From: Halorubrum salinum
GTDB lineage: Archaea; Halobacteriota; Halobacteria; Halobacteriales; Haloferacaceae
NCBI RefSeq assembly: GCF_024494575.1
Contig: NZ_JANHDO010000001.1
Location: 310,001-374,000 of the forward strand
Length of the DNA: 64,000 bases
Direction: 5' to 3'
The notes under the pieces were generated by a model, which saw nothing but the letters and a program-made list of their open reading frames with translations, did no database searches and had not been told where the DNA came from. Shown here one piece after another: positions 7,610-15,866 of the stretch (position 1 is the stretch's first letter; every line of letters starts with the position of its first letter). A program made the translations under genes and the position numbers.

Positions 7610-7813
7610 TCCTCCGTCGACCTCTCAGTCGCGATAACTGCTCTCGGTTGGCGAATCACCCGAGGATTCGAGTCACGTATGGCGGAGACATCGACCGATA
7701 TGTATTTTATGCCGCTATACGAAACTCGTCTCAGTCGGGGCTGCCGGTGAGGTCGACCGTCGGACCGTCGCCCGACCGGTCCCCTTTTGCGCGGAGCGGG
7801 CGTCTCCGCGCGT

Positions 7814-8539
7814 ATGGCGAAACAACCGCACCTGCTGGTCGAGGAGGACGACGTACACGAGATCGCGATCATCCCGGGCGACCCCGGCCGCGTCGACCGG
7901 ATCGCCGACCTGTGTGACGACAGCGAACTCGTCGCCGAAAACCGCGAGTACCGGGTCGTCAACGCGAGCTACGAGGGCGTCGACCTCACGATCTGCTCGA
8001 CGGGGATCGGCTGTCCGTCGGCCGCGATCGCCGTCGAGGAACTCTCCCGAGTCGGCGTCGAGACGTTCCTCCGGTGTGGCACCTGCGGCGCGCTACAGCC
8101 GGACATGGAGGTCGGCGACATGGTCGTCGCGACCGGTGCGGCCAAAGAAGAGGGAACGAGCAAGCGGTACGAAGATGAAGTGTACCCGGCCGTACCGGAC
8201 TACGACGTGCTCACCGGTCTGGTCGAGGCGGCCGAGAACAACGACGAGGAGATTCACGTCGGTCCGATCGTCTCCGACGACGCCTTTTACAACGAGGACG
8301 AGGAGTTCGTCGACGACTGGAACGACGCGAACCTGCTCGCGATCGAGATGGAGGCCGCGACCGTCTTCGCGCTCGCGCGGCGCAAGGGGCTGCGCGCGGG
8401 AGCCATCTGCACCGTCGACGGCAACCTCGTCGCGGGCACGCAGAAGGGCGCGGACTCCGACGACGAACTACCGGAAAAAGCGAAGGACAACGTCGAACGC
8501 GCGATCCGGATCACGCTGAACGCGGTCACGGCGCTGTAG
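7814..8539 (+). CDS. udp: Nucleoside phosphorylase (uridine phosphorylase type)
   Basis: A 241-residue member of the PNP/UDP phosphorylase family that cleaves nucleosides with phosphate to free base and ribose-1-phosphate. Visible signatures are the phosphate-binding IIPGDPGRVDRI (about residues 21-32), STGIGCPSAAIAVEEL (about 68-83), RCGTCGALQPDMEVGDMVVATGA, and the ribose-binding LLAIEMEAATVFALARRKG (about 178-196). The E-M-E-A motif and length favour a uridine phosphorylase of the hexameric class, although the precise base preference cannot be read from sequence. The start is set at the methionine preceding AKQPHLLVEEDD; an upstream GTG at 7787 would add a non-conserved extension. Convergent with the UPF0179 gene. 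Confidence 0.88.
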   Translation: MAKQPHLLVEEDDVHEIAIIPGDPGRVDRIADLCDDSELVAENREYRVVNASYEGVDLTICSTGIGCPSAAIAVEELSRVGVETFLRCGTCGALQPDMEVGDMVVATGAAKEEGTSKRYEDEVYPAVPDYDVLTGLVEAAENNDEEIHVGPIVSDDAFYNEDEEFVDDWNDANLLAIEMEAATVFALARRKGLRAGAICTVDGNLVAGTQKGADSDDELPEKAKDNVERAIRITLNAVTAL

Positions 8540-8568
8540 TCGGTCGAACCCCGGGTCGGTTCACCTGC

Positions 8569-9015
8569 TCACTCTTCGGCGCGGAACTCCACCAGCGTCA
8601 GGTCGCGGTCGAGCGCGCACTCGTCGTGGGGGGGCTCGCCGAGCACCTGGTCGATCACGCGCTCCTCGTCGAAGTCGACCCCGTCGGGAACGCAGTACCC
8701 GTGGCTCGGACACTCGGTGTGCGGGCACGGGCCCGCGAGGGAGGCCTTGCTCCCGGCGTACGCTCGCTTCGACGGGACGGTGGCGGGGACGGGCGCGGGC
8801 TCGACCTCGACGGCGCGGACCCCCGCGTCGTGGACGGCGCAGTCGAGCGTCTGCGCGTTCTCGCGGATCCCCGTCACGCGGTACCGGGTCCCCTCGGTGA
8901 GATTGAGACACTGTCCCCGGTAGGGACACCCCTCGCAGTCGGGCGATTCGCCCTCGTAGACGAACTCGCGGCCGACGTCCGCGAGCCGCGTACCGACGAG
9001 CGTGACCGTGGTCAT
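8569..9015 (-). CDS. UPF0179 family cysteine-rich protein
   Basis: A 148-residue protein of the archaeal UPF0179 family, whose function is unknown. It has the family start TTVTLVGTRLADVGREFVYEG and four cysteine groups: C-E-G-C-P-Y-R-G-Q-C (about residues 26-35), LDCAVHD, GPCPHTECPSHGYC and ECALDRDLTLVEF. The cysteine spacing suggests metal or iron-sulfur binding, which is inference only. The ATG at 9015 is followed directly by the conserved N-terminus, so longer in-frame extensions are rejected. The gene is divergent from tmcA, with 163 nt between the starts. Confidence 0.87.
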   Translation of the reverse strand: MTTVTLVGTRLADVGREFVYEGESPDCEGCPYRGQCLNLTEGTRYRVTGIRENAQTLDCAVHDAGVRAVEVEPAPVPATVPSKRAYAGSKASLAGPCPHTECPSHGYCVPDGVDFDEERVIDQVLGEPPHDECALDRDLTLVEFRAEE

Positions 9016-9178
9016 ATCCGAACTGACGCTCCGCGCCGCCGTAAGCCTCCCGCCTCGGCCGGACCGAGCCTTCCCTTTCGCCGCGCGCTGCGGTCCGCCT
9101 CGACGGACCACCTCGACCGCGGCCGCCGCGGAGGACAAGACACATCCGCAGTCCCGGACAACGAGTGCCAACAGACGG

Positions 9179-11500
9179 ATGATCGCGACGCTGGCGCGAC
9201 GGGCGAAACGGGCGGCCGAGGCGGCGAACGAGCGACGCGTCCTCGTGCTCGCCGGCGACCGCGACCGCGGCGTCGACGCGGCCTACACGGCGGTCGAGGC
9301 GGCCCTCGGAGCGACCGCGGACGACGTCTCGATCGTCTCGACGCGCGAGGGGTTCCGGTTCGAGGAACACCGGCCGCGGCGCGCGGACGGGCTTCTCGGC
9401 CGCACCCGCGAGGCCGTGGTGCTCGACTGCCACGAGCAGTTCGTGCCGAACGCGCTCGGCCGGTGCGTCGGGGCCGTCGACGGCGGCGGGCTCTTGGTCC
9501 TCCTCACCCCGGCGCTCGACGCGTGGCCCGAGACGCGCGACCGCTTCGACGAGTCGCTCGCGGTTCCGCCGTACGCCCTCGACGACGTGACTGGGCGCTT
9601 CCGCGAGCGGCTGGTCGACACGCTCCGAACCCACTCGGGGATCGCGATCGTCTCGCTCGACGGCGGCTCGGACGGGAGCGACGCGCTCGATCGCGACGCG
9701 CTCTCCGCGGAGTCCGTGGACGGTGACAGGTCGACCTCGGCGACGCGGCCGCCGACTGCACCGCCGGACGCGACGTTCCCGACGGCGGCGTACGAGGCCT
9801 GTCTCACGGCCGATCAGGCGCGCGCCGTGCGAGCGTTCGAGGCGCTCTCGACCCCCGGGAACGCGGTCGTCGTCGAGGCGGACCGCGGTCGCGGCAAGTC
9901 GAGCGCGGCGGGGCTCGCGGCCGGCGCGCTGGCGCTTTCGGGCGCGGACGTGCTCGTCACCGCGCCGGCGGCTCGAAACGCCGCGGAGGCGTTCGCGCGC
10001 GCCCGAGAGCTGGCCGGACGCGACAGCGCCGCCGACCATACAGAGCGGTCCGCGACCGCGGGGACGGAGGCGACGCGCCGCCTCGACGTTGCGGGCGGCG
10101 GACGCGTCCGCTACCTGTCTCCGGCGGAGGCGGCGGAGCTGCCCGGGAGCCCGGACGCCGTGATAGTCGACGAGGCGGCCGCGCTGCCGGTGCGACTGCT
10201 CGAACGTCTCCTCGACGCGCCGTCGATCGCGTTCTGTACGACGGTCCACGGCTACGAGGGGTCCGGGCGCGGGTTCGCGGTCCGGTTCCGCGAGCGTCTG
10301 CTCGCGAGCCGGCTCGCGGTGCGAGACGTGCGGCTCGACGAGCCGATCCGGTACGCGCGCGGCGACCCGGTCGAGGCGTGGGCGTCGCACGCGCTCTTAC
10401 TCGACGCGCGGCCGGCGGTCGAGGAGGCGGTCGCGGGAGCGACGGCCGCAGACGCGACGTATCGACCCCTCGATCCGGCCGACCTGACCGCGGACGAGGC
10501 GCTTCTCGGCGAGGCGTTCGGCCTGCTCGTGGCCGCGCACTACCGCACGGAGCCGAACGACCTCGCGCGGCTGCTCGACGCGCCGAACCTCCTCTCGCGC
10601 GCGCTCGTCGCCGACGGCCGGATCGTCGCGGTCGCCCTGCTCGCGCGCGAAGGCGGACTGGACGCGGCGACCCGCGGAGAGATGTACGAGGGCGAGCGCG
10701 TCCGCGGGAACATGGTTCCGGACCTGCTCACGAGCCAGCTCCGCGACGAGGCGGCCGCCGAACCGCGGGGCCTCCGGACGGTCCGGATCGCGACTCACCC
10801 CGCGCTCCGCGGCGAGGGGTTCGGCTCGCGGCTGCTCTCCGAGATCCACGCCGAGTTTGGGAGCGGGGACGACGCCGGCAGCGGGGTCGACTACTTCTCC
10901 GTCGGGTACGGCGCGACGCCTCGGCTGCTCCGGTTCTGGCGGCGCGCGGGCTACCGGACGGTCCACCTCTCGACCTCACGAAACGACGCCTCCGGCGAGC
11001 ACTCGGCGGTCATGTTACGCCCGGCCGGCGAGACGGGGGAGGCTCTCCTCGACCGCCACGCCGCCGCGTTCCGAGACCGGGAGCGAGACGGCCTCTCGGA
11101 CGCTCACCGCGAGGTCGACGCCGACGTGGTCCGCGGCGCGCTCCGCGCCTGCTCCGCTCCGGCTTCGGTCGACCTGACGGAAACGGAGTGGCGCTCCGTG
11201 GTGGGCGCGTCGTTCGGACCGGGAACCTACGACACCGCGCCGGGGGCGTTCCGCGACCTCGCGCTCGCGGCGCTGATCGAGGGTGACGGCGCGGACGACG
11301 CCGCACTCGACGACCGCGAGGAGCGCCTGCTGGTCCAGAAGGTGTTACAGGGCCGGAAAGCGGCGCCGGTGGCAGACGACCTCGGGTTCGTCTCGACGGC
11401 CGCCTGCATGCGCGCGCTCGGCGACGCGTACGCTCCGCTCGTCGAACGCTACGGCACGGAGCTCGCGCTCGCGGAACGGGAGCGGTTCACGACCGAGTGA
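9179..11500 (+). CDS. tmcA: tRNA(Met) cytidine acetyltransferase TmcA
   Basis: A 773-residue multidomain enzyme that uses ATP and acetyl-CoA to make N4-acetylcytidine in tRNA, and in archaea more broadly in RNA. The N-terminal DUF1726 region is followed by an RNA-helicase-like ATPase with Walker A EADRGRGKSSA (about residues 233-243), Walker B VIVDEAAALPV, and the TmcA block FCTTVHGYEGSGRGFAVRF. A GNAT acetyltransferase domain follows with the acetyl-CoA loop IATHPALRGEGFGSRLL (about residues 538-554), then a C-terminal tRNA-binding tail with LLVQKVLQGRKAAPVADDLG. The start MIATLARRAKRAAEAANERRVLVLAGD is the first one matching family length; an open frame extends upstream to 9002 but opposes the UPF0179 gene and lacks conservation. 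Confidence 0.93.
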   Translation: MIATLARRAKRAAEAANERRVLVLAGDRDRGVDAAYTAVEAALGATADDVSIVSTREGFRFEEHRPRRADGLLGRTREAVVLDCHEQFVPNALGRCVGAVDGGGLLVLLTPALDAWPETRDRFDESLAVPPYALDDVTGRFRERLVDTLRTHSGIAIVSLDGGSDGSDALDRDALSAESVDGDRSTSATRPPTAPPDATFPTAAYEACLTADQARAVRAFEALSTPGNAVVVEADRGRGKSSAAGLAAGALALSGADVLVTAPAARNAAEAFARARELAGRDSAADHTERSATAGTEATRRLDVAGGGRVRYLSPAEAAELPGSPDAVIVDEAAALPVRLLERLLDAPSIAFCTTVHGYEGSGRGFAVRFRERLLASRLAVRDVRLDEPIRYARGDPVEAWASHALLLDARPAVEEAVAGATAADATYRPLDPADLTADEALLGEAFGLLVAAHYRTEPNDLARLLDAPNLLSRALVADGRIVAVALLAREGGLDAATRGEMYEGERVRGNMVPDLLTSQLRDEAAAEPRGLRTVRIATHPALRGEGFGSRLLSEIHAEFGSGDDAGSGVDYFSVGYGATPRLLRFWRRAGYRTVHLSTSRNDASGEHSAVMLRPAGETGEALLDRHAAAFRDRERDGLSDAHREVDADVVRGALRACSAPASVDLTETEWRSVVGASFGPGTYDTAPGAFRDLALAALIEGDGADDAALDDREERLLVQKVLQGRKAAPVADDLGFVSTAACMRALGDAYAPLVERYGTELALAERERFTTE

Positions 11501-11559
11501 GTCGGAACGAACGGGACAAAAACGACGTTAGCAACTCGCGGCGGCCGCGACGTCGGCGG

Positions 11560-11850
11560 TCACTGCAGGTGCCCTTCCTCGCGGAGCTGTTCGGCCTCGC
11601 TCTTCTCGTAGCGCCACGAGATGTCGGCCTTCTCGTCCTGCCAGTCCCACGGCTCGACGAGCACGATGTCGTCCTCGCGGATCCAGACGCGCTTTTGCAT
11701 TCTCCCCGGAATGCGCGCGGTCCGTTCCGTGCCGTCCGCACAGCGGACCTTGACGCGGTTCGCGCCGAGCATCTCGACGACCTCCGCGAACACCTCGTCG
11801 TCGTCCGGCATCCGGAGGTCGTTCCGACCGTCGCCGTCTCCGTTGCTCAT
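11560..11850 (-). CDS. eif1A: Translation initiation factor aIF-1A
   Basis: A 96-residue archaeal initiation factor 1A, the counterpart of eIF1A and bacterial IF1. It binds the small subunit A site and assists start selection. The S1-like OB fold is recognisable from [67 protein letters not shown] split over residues 24-90, with a short acidic N-terminus in place of the eukaryotic tail. The ATG at 11850 has a TTTTAT box at 11879-11884, about 30 nt upstream. Convergent with tmcA, with 59 nt between stops. Confidence 0.95.
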   Translation of the reverse strand: MSNGDGDGRNDLRMPDDDEVFAEVVEMLGANRVKVRCADGTERTARIPGRMQKRVWIREDDIVLVEPWDWQDEKADISWRYEKSEAEQLREEGHLQ

Positions 11851-11878
11851 GCGTACGCGGTGATACGCGCTCACGAAA

Positions 11879-11884
11879 ATAAAA
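11879..11884 (-). promoter_or_regulatory. TATA box of aIF-1A gene
   Basis: CTTTTATTTTCG on the minus strand, with the TTTTAT core about 30 nt upstream of the ATG at 11850. Confidence 0.5.
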
Positions 11885-12000
11885 GGGCCGCTCTCCGTCG
11901 CCGATACCGGGGCGTTCCCCTCCCAGCGGCGGCGGTCGCGTCTCACCAACCATCCCGTCGGTCCAAAAGAGTCATATCGCGCCGCGGTCGTCGGTCGGGT

Positions 12001-12246
12001 ATGGTCGAAGTACCCGCTGTCGCGGTCGAGATCGCTGAACTCGTCGCCGTCACCCTCGGTGCCGGGGCGGCGGCCGCGGGCGGCGTCGTCCTCGAACAGT
12101 TCGGACTGTCGGCGGTCACCGGCGGCGACCTCGTGCTCGGCGCGTGGGGGATCGCGATGGGGCTTCTCGCGCTGTATGTCGGCGTCGTCGGTCTCGGCTA
12201 CGAGCAGGCGCTCCCCCGGCTGCGTCGGCTCGCGGCCGGCGAGTGA
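12001..12246 (+). CDS. Small membrane protein, unknown function
   Basis: An 81-residue protein with two probable transmembrane helices: [20 protein letters not shown] (about residues 12-31) and [24 protein letters not shown] (about 43-66), followed by a short basic tail [11 protein letters not shown]. The charge pattern suggests the C-terminus faces the cytoplasm. A CATATC sequence about 28 nt upstream could be the TATA element. I do not recognise the family. It lies between the aIF-1A gene (divergent) and a methyltransferase gene 59 nt downstream. Confidence 0.68.
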   Translation: MVEVPAVAVEIAELVAVTLGAGAAAAGGVVLEQFGLSAVTGGDLVLGAWGIAMGLLALYVGVVGLGYEQALPRLRRLAAGE

Positions 12247-12305
12247 GCCGGCCGCCGACTGCCGCCCCGGAACCAATAAGAGAGACACCCGCGCCATCAT
12301 CTGGT

Positions 12306-12899
12306 ATGGAACGCTTTCGGAACACCGGACAGCCGGACTGGGACTGGTGGGCCCGCCTCTGGCCGACGCCGGCGGACACGCTCCGTCGGCTCGGGCTCGA
12401 ACGGGGCGACCGCACGGTCGAGATCGGCTGCGGTAACGGCTACTTCGCGCTGCCGGCCGCGCGGCTCGTCGACCCCGCGCCGGTGTACGCCGTCGACCTC
12501 GACGAGACACTCCTCGACGAACTCGCGGCGCTCGCGGCCGAACAGGAGATAGACGCCGTCGTCCCGATCCGGGGTGACGCCCGCGAACTCGGAGCGCATC
12601 TCCCGGAGCCGGTCGACGTCGCGCTGCTCGCTAACGCGTTCCACGGGATCGACGACCGAGACGCCTTCCTCGCCGCCGTGGCCGACGCGCTCGCGCCCGA
12701 CGGTCGGTTCGTGGTGGTCAACTGGCGGACGCTCCCCCGAGCGGAGACGACGGTCGGCGGAGAGCCGCGCGGTCCGCCGACGGACCTCCGGATCGGTCCC
12801 GCGGAGACGCGACGCGCCGTCGAGTCGGCGACCGACCTCCGGCTCGCCCGGGAGGTCGACCTCCCGCCGTACCACTACGGGCTCGTCTTCGAGCGGTAG
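12306..12899 (+). CDS. Class I SAM-dependent methyltransferase
   Basis: A 197-residue protein with a Rossmann-fold methyltransferase core: motif [19 protein letters not shown] (about residues 39-56), an acidic residue ending strand 2 in [14 protein letters not shown] (about 61-74), motif [10 protein letters not shown], and [38 protein letters not shown] (split over about 101-138), typical of UbiE/CbiT-like small methyltransferases. [16 protein letters not shown] segment precedes the fold and may shape the substrate site. Substrate is unknown. It is followed after 20 nt by an alpha/beta hydrolase on the same strand, so the two may be cotranscribed. Confidence 0.85.
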   Translation: MERFRNTGQPDWDWWARLWPTPADTLRRLGLERGDRTVEIGCGNGYFALPAARLVDPAPVYAVDLDETLLDELAALAAEQEIDAVVPIRGDARELGAHLPEPVDVALLANAFHGIDDRDAFLAAVADALAPDGRFVVVNWRTLPRAETTVGGEPRGPPTDLRIGPAETRRAVESATDLRLAREVDLPPYHYGLVFER

Positions 12900-12919
12900 A
12901 CGAACGCGACTGACCTGCT

Positions 12920-13798
12920 ATGACGACACGCGAACCGACTGCGAGACGACGCGCGGTCTCGACGCGCGAATGCACCCTCCCGGACGAGCGAACGCTCGCG
13001 TACGCGGTCGCCGGTGACCCGAACGGAGACCCGCTCGTCGTCCATCACGGGACTCCCGGATCGCGGCTGTTCGCGGCCGTGTGTGGTCCGATCGCGACCG
13101 AGGCCGGCGTGCGGCTCGTGGTGCCGGACCGGCCCGGATACGGGAAGTCGTCGCCGCCGCCCCGCGGCTGGTCGCTCGGCGACTGGCAAACCGACGTCCG
13201 GGAACTCCTCGCGACCGAGGGGACCACGACCGAGCCTACGGGCGGAGACGCCGCCGACGAGAACGGAGACGCGCGGTCCGCGGGCGTGCCCCACGTCGGG
13301 TTCTCCGGCGGGGGGCCGTTCGCGCTCGCGGCCGCGGGACCGGACGACCGCGTCGGACTGGTGTCCACCGTCGTCCCGCCGGCGGAGACCGGTCTCGCCC
13401 GGCTCGCCGCGGTCCCGTTCGCGGTGCGGCTTCTGTTCCGGCTCTCGAAGCCGCTGGCGCGCGTTCGCGGCTCCGAGGCGGTGATCGCCCAGTACACGGA
13501 CCGGGAGGTGCCCGCGGCCGTCGCCGACGCGGTCGCCGCCGACTTCCACGAGGCGCTCCGGCAGGGCGCGACGGCCGTCGCCCGCGAGGCCCGGTGGTTC
13601 GGCGAGGTGTCGATCGGCCGGCCGCCCCGCCGGGCGACCGTGCGGGCGTGGCACGGAACCGACGACGACAACGCCCCGATCGAACCGGTCAGAGAGCATC
13701 TCGACGGGGGTGACGGTCGCCTGACCTCGGTCGAGAGCGACCATCTCGGGACCCTCCTCGACCGTCAGCGGGAGGTGTTCGAGTGGGCGATCGGCTGA
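12920..13798 (+). CDS. Alpha/beta hydrolase
   Basis: A 292-residue alpha/beta-hydrolase-fold protein. The oxyanion-hole region is HHGTPGSR (about residues 42-49), the strand-4 signature is VVPDRPGYGKSSP, and the nucleophile elbow GFSGGG (about 132-137) carries the catalytic serine. The histidine is probably in VESDHLGTLLD near residue 274, and the aspartate near HGTDDDNAPI. Two insertions rich in Thr/Glu and Ala/Asp interrupt the fold between strands 5 and 6. The substrate cannot be told from sequence; the family includes esterases, haloperoxidase-like and epoxide-hydrolase-like enzymes. It lies 20 nt after the methyltransferase gene. Confidence 0.85.
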   Translation: MTTREPTARRRAVSTRECTLPDERTLAYAVAGDPNGDPLVVHHGTPGSRLFAAVCGPIATEAGVRLVVPDRPGYGKSSPPPRGWSLGDWQTDVRELLATEGTTTEPTGGDAADENGDARSAGVPHVGFSGGGPFALAAAGPDDRVGLVSTVVPPAETGLARLAAVPFAVRLLFRLSKPLARVRGSEAVIAQYTDREVPAAVADAVAADFHEALRQGATAVAREARWFGEVSIGRPPRRATVRAWHGTDDDNAPIEPVREHLDGGDGRLTSVESDHLGTLLDRQREVFEWAIG

Positions 13799-13830
13799 TC
13801 GGAACTCGGCTGACATCGGGGCGACCGATC

Positions 13831-13888
13831 GGCTGGCCGGAGTGGCTGACTGGCGGTCCGGCGCGATCGGCCGGCTGGCCGGAGTGGC
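13831..13888 (+). repeat. Direct repeat between hydrolase gene and bolA
   Basis: GGCTGGCCGGAGTGGC occurs at 13831-13846 and again at 13873-13888, 42 bp apart, with related GATCGGC stretches around both. The copies lie in the 169-nt gap between the hydrolase stop and the bolA start. No function is evident. Confidence 0.6.
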
Positions 13889-13967
13889 CGATCGGCGGGC
13901 GCGTCCGGCGACGACCGCCCCCGTACCCATGCGGTCGCTTTTTGCCCGCCGGGGACCGAGACGGACC

Positions 13968-14291
13968 ATGACCATCGATCCGGCAGCGGTCGAAGACCTC
14001 ATCGAGTCGAACGTCGCGGACGCCGTCGCTCGCGTGACGAACCCGCGGATTCACGACGACGAGGACGAAGACGCGCACTTCGCTGCCCTCGTCGTCTCGC
14101 CCGCCTTCGAGGGCGAGTCGCTCGTCGACCAGCACCAGCGCGTGTACGACGCCGTCGGCGACCACATGACGCGCTCGGTCCACGCCTTAGAGATCAAGAC
14201 GTACACCCCCGACGCCTACGCCGAGCACGGCGACGGGAGCCTCGACGCCGACCTCCGCGACGCGGGGCTGCTCCCGGTCGACGAGGCCTGA
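13968..14291 (+). CDS. BolA family protein
   Basis: A 107-residue BolA/IbaG-like protein with a class II KH-like fold. The order VEDLIESNVADAVARVTNPR (residues 8-27), an acidic linker, HFAALVVSPAFEGESLVDQHQRVYDAVGDHM (about 37-67) and HALEIKTYTPDAY (about 73-85) matches the family, with the F-x-G-x-x-x-V-x-x-H-Q-x-V-Y signature and the cluster-coordinating histidine of the loop. BolA proteins work with monothiol glutaredoxins in iron-sulfur or redox regulation, although no glutaredoxin gene is nearby. The ATG at 13968 is 29 nt after a CTTTTTGC box. Confidence 0.85.
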   Translation: MTIDPAAVEDLIESNVADAVARVTNPRIHDDEDEDAHFAALVVSPAFEGESLVDQHQRVYDAVGDHMTRSVHALEIKTYTPDAYAEHGDGSLDADLRDAGLLPVDEA

Positions 14292-14308
14292 ATCGGTCCG
14301 TGGTGGCT

Positions 14309-14329
14309 GCTCTCCCGTGCCGTGAGAAC
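14309..14329. promoter_or_regulatory. Degenerate GTTCTCAC/GTGAGAAC element upstream of fumC
   Basis: GTGAGAAC (14322-14329) is an exact half-site. The left arm GCTCTCCC (14309-14316) matches GTTCTCAC at 6 of 8 positions with a 5-nt spacer. It lies about 19 nt upstream of the fumC TATA box. The exact half-site is shared with the elements at 44220-44237 and 51226-51244. The looser left arm makes function here uncertain. Confidence 0.4.
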
Positions 14330-14348
14330 GGTGACCGGTTTCAGTAGC

Positions 14349-14353
14349 TTTTA
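14349..14353 (+). promoter_or_regulatory. TATA box of fumC
   Basis: GCTTTTACC with a TTTTA core about 28 nt upstream of the ATG at 14379, predicting a leaderless transcript. Confidence 0.5.
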
Positions 14354-14378
14354 CCCGGTCTCGCGGGAAGCCGCAGGC

Positions 14379-15788
14379 ATGGGCGAAGACTACCGCACGG
14401 AGGAGGACAGCCTCGGCGAGATGCAGGTCCCGGCCGACGCCTACTGGGGCGCACAGACCCAGCGGGCCGTCGAGAACTTCCCGATCTCCGGGATTCCGAT
14501 GAGCCGACGGTTCATCCGCGGGCTCGGCGTCGTCAAGAAGGCGGCCGCGCAGGCGAACCGCGACCTCGGCCTGCTGGACGAGGACACCGCGGAGGCGATC
14601 GTCGCCGCCGCCGACGAGGTGATCGCGGGCGAGCACGACGACCAGTTCCCCGTCGACGTGTTCCAGACCGGCTCCGGCACCTCCTCGAACATGAACGCCA
14701 ACGAGGTCATCGCCAACCGCGCGGCCGAGATCGCGGGCGCGGAGATCGGCGACCGGGTGGTCCACCCGAACGACCACGTCAACTACGGCCAGTCGTCGAA
14801 CGACGTGATCCCGACGGCGATGCACGTCGCCTCGCTCGAAGCCGTCGAGAAGGACCTGGTGCCCGCCCTCGAAACGCTCCACGCCGAGCTCGAGGCCAAG
14901 GAAGCCGCGTTCGACGGCGTGGTCAAGACCGGCCGCACGCACCTCCAGGACGCCACGCCGATCCGGCTCGGCCAGGAGTTCGGCGGCTACCGCACGCAGG
15001 TCGCGAAGGGGATAGAGCGCGCCGAAGCCGTGCAGTCGAACCTGCGAGAGCTCGCGCTGGGCGGCACCGCCGTCGGCACCGGGCTCAACACCCACCCCGA
15101 GTTCCCCGGGCTCGCCGCGGAGTACATCTCCGAGGAGACGGGGACGACGTTCCGCGAGGCCGAGAACCACTTCGAGGCGCAGGCGGCCCACGACGCGATG
15201 GCGGAGGCACACGGCGCGCTCCGCACGATCGCCGGGAGCATGAACAAGATGGCGAACGACCTCCGGCTGCTCGCGTCCGGCCCGCGAAACGGCCTCGGCG
15301 AGGTCGAACAGCCGGAGAACCAGCCCGGCTCGTCGATCATGCCCGGCAAGATCAATCCGGTCGTCGCCGAGTCGGTCAACCAGGTCCACAAGCAGGTGGT
15401 CGGTAACGACGCCGCGATCTCGGCCGGCGCGGCCCGCGGCGAGATCGATCTCAACCTCTACAAGCCGGTGATCGCACACAACTTCCTCGAATCCGCCCAG
15501 CTGCTCTCGAACGCCGCGGCGACGTTCGGCGAGCGGTTCGTCGCGAAGCTGGAGGCGAACGAGGAGCACTGCGAGACCCGCGTCGAGCAGTCGATGGCGC
15601 TCGCGACCGCGCTCAACCCCGCCATCGGCTACGACAAGGCCTCGAAGGTGGCGAAGACCGCGCTGAAAGAGGGAAAGAGCGTCCGCGAGGCCGCCGTCGA
15701 CGCCGGCTACCTCACCGAGGAGGAGGCGGACGACGTGCTCGACCCCGAGGCGATGACCCACCGCGTCATCCTCGGCGACGACGACTGA
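14379..15788 (+). CDS. fumC: Fumarate hydratase, class II
   Basis: A 469-residue class II fumarase catalysing reversible hydration of fumarate to malate in the TCA cycle. The family start DSLGEMQVPADAYWGAQTQRAVENFPIS is followed by the substrate-binding GSGTSSNMNANEVIANRA (about residues 103-120), the catalytic-histidine region VHPNDHVNYGQSSND (about 127-141), TGRTHLQDATP, and the signature loop GSSIMPGKINPV (about 318-329). Length and motifs are complete. It is convergent with the P450 gene. Upstream are a TATA box at 14349 and a half-site of a motif shared with the ba3 oxidase promoter, which would link two parts of respiration. Confidence 0.96.
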   Translation: MGEDYRTEEDSLGEMQVPADAYWGAQTQRAVENFPISGIPMSRRFIRGLGVVKKAAAQANRDLGLLDEDTAEAIVAAADEVIAGEHDDQFPVDVFQTGSGTSSNMNANEVIANRAAEIAGAEIGDRVVHPNDHVNYGQSSNDVIPTAMHVASLEAVEKDLVPALETLHAELEAKEAAFDGVVKTGRTHLQDATPIRLGQEFGGYRTQVAKGIERAEAVQSNLRELALGGTAVGTGLNTHPEFPGLAAEYISEETGTTFREAENHFEAQAAHDAMAEAHGALRTIAGSMNKMANDLRLLASGPRNGLGEVEQPENQPGSSIMPGKINPVVAESVNQVHKQVVGNDAAISAGAARGEIDLNLYKPVIAHNFLESAQLLSNAAATFGERFVAKLEANEEHCETRVEQSMALATALNPAIGYDKASKVAKTALKEGKSVREAAVDAGYLTEEEADDVLDPEAMTHRVILGDDD

Positions 15789-15866
15789 ACTGAGCGAACG
15801 GACGAGACGGCCCTCCGCGAGCCCCACCGATTCGGGCGTGGATCAGAGGCGGGAGGGCGACGCTCG

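Noticed and set aside
7640-7740. Possible tRNA remnant or attachment site in the gap before the phosphorylase gene
   Set aside because: A GATTCGAGTC stretch resembles a T arm, but no stems form around it and no integrase is nearby.
7579-7962. N-terminal extension of the pilin-like ORF to 7962
   Set aside because: The extension overlaps the phosphorylase gene and lies upstream of the TATA box at 7603-7609; the pilin-type signal begins at 7578.
8561-10390. A 609-codon minus-strand open frame opposite tmcA
   Set aside because: Low-complexity Arg-rich translation antisense to a clearly conserved gene.
13842-13967. N-terminal extension of BolA
   Set aside because: Upstream codons contain the direct repeat and basic low-complexity sequence; the ATG at 13968 has correct TATA spacing and gives the family length.
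14187-15827. A 546-codon minus-strand open frame opposite fumC
   Set aside because: Fumarase on the plus strand is complete with all motifs; the opposite frame has no recognisable domain.
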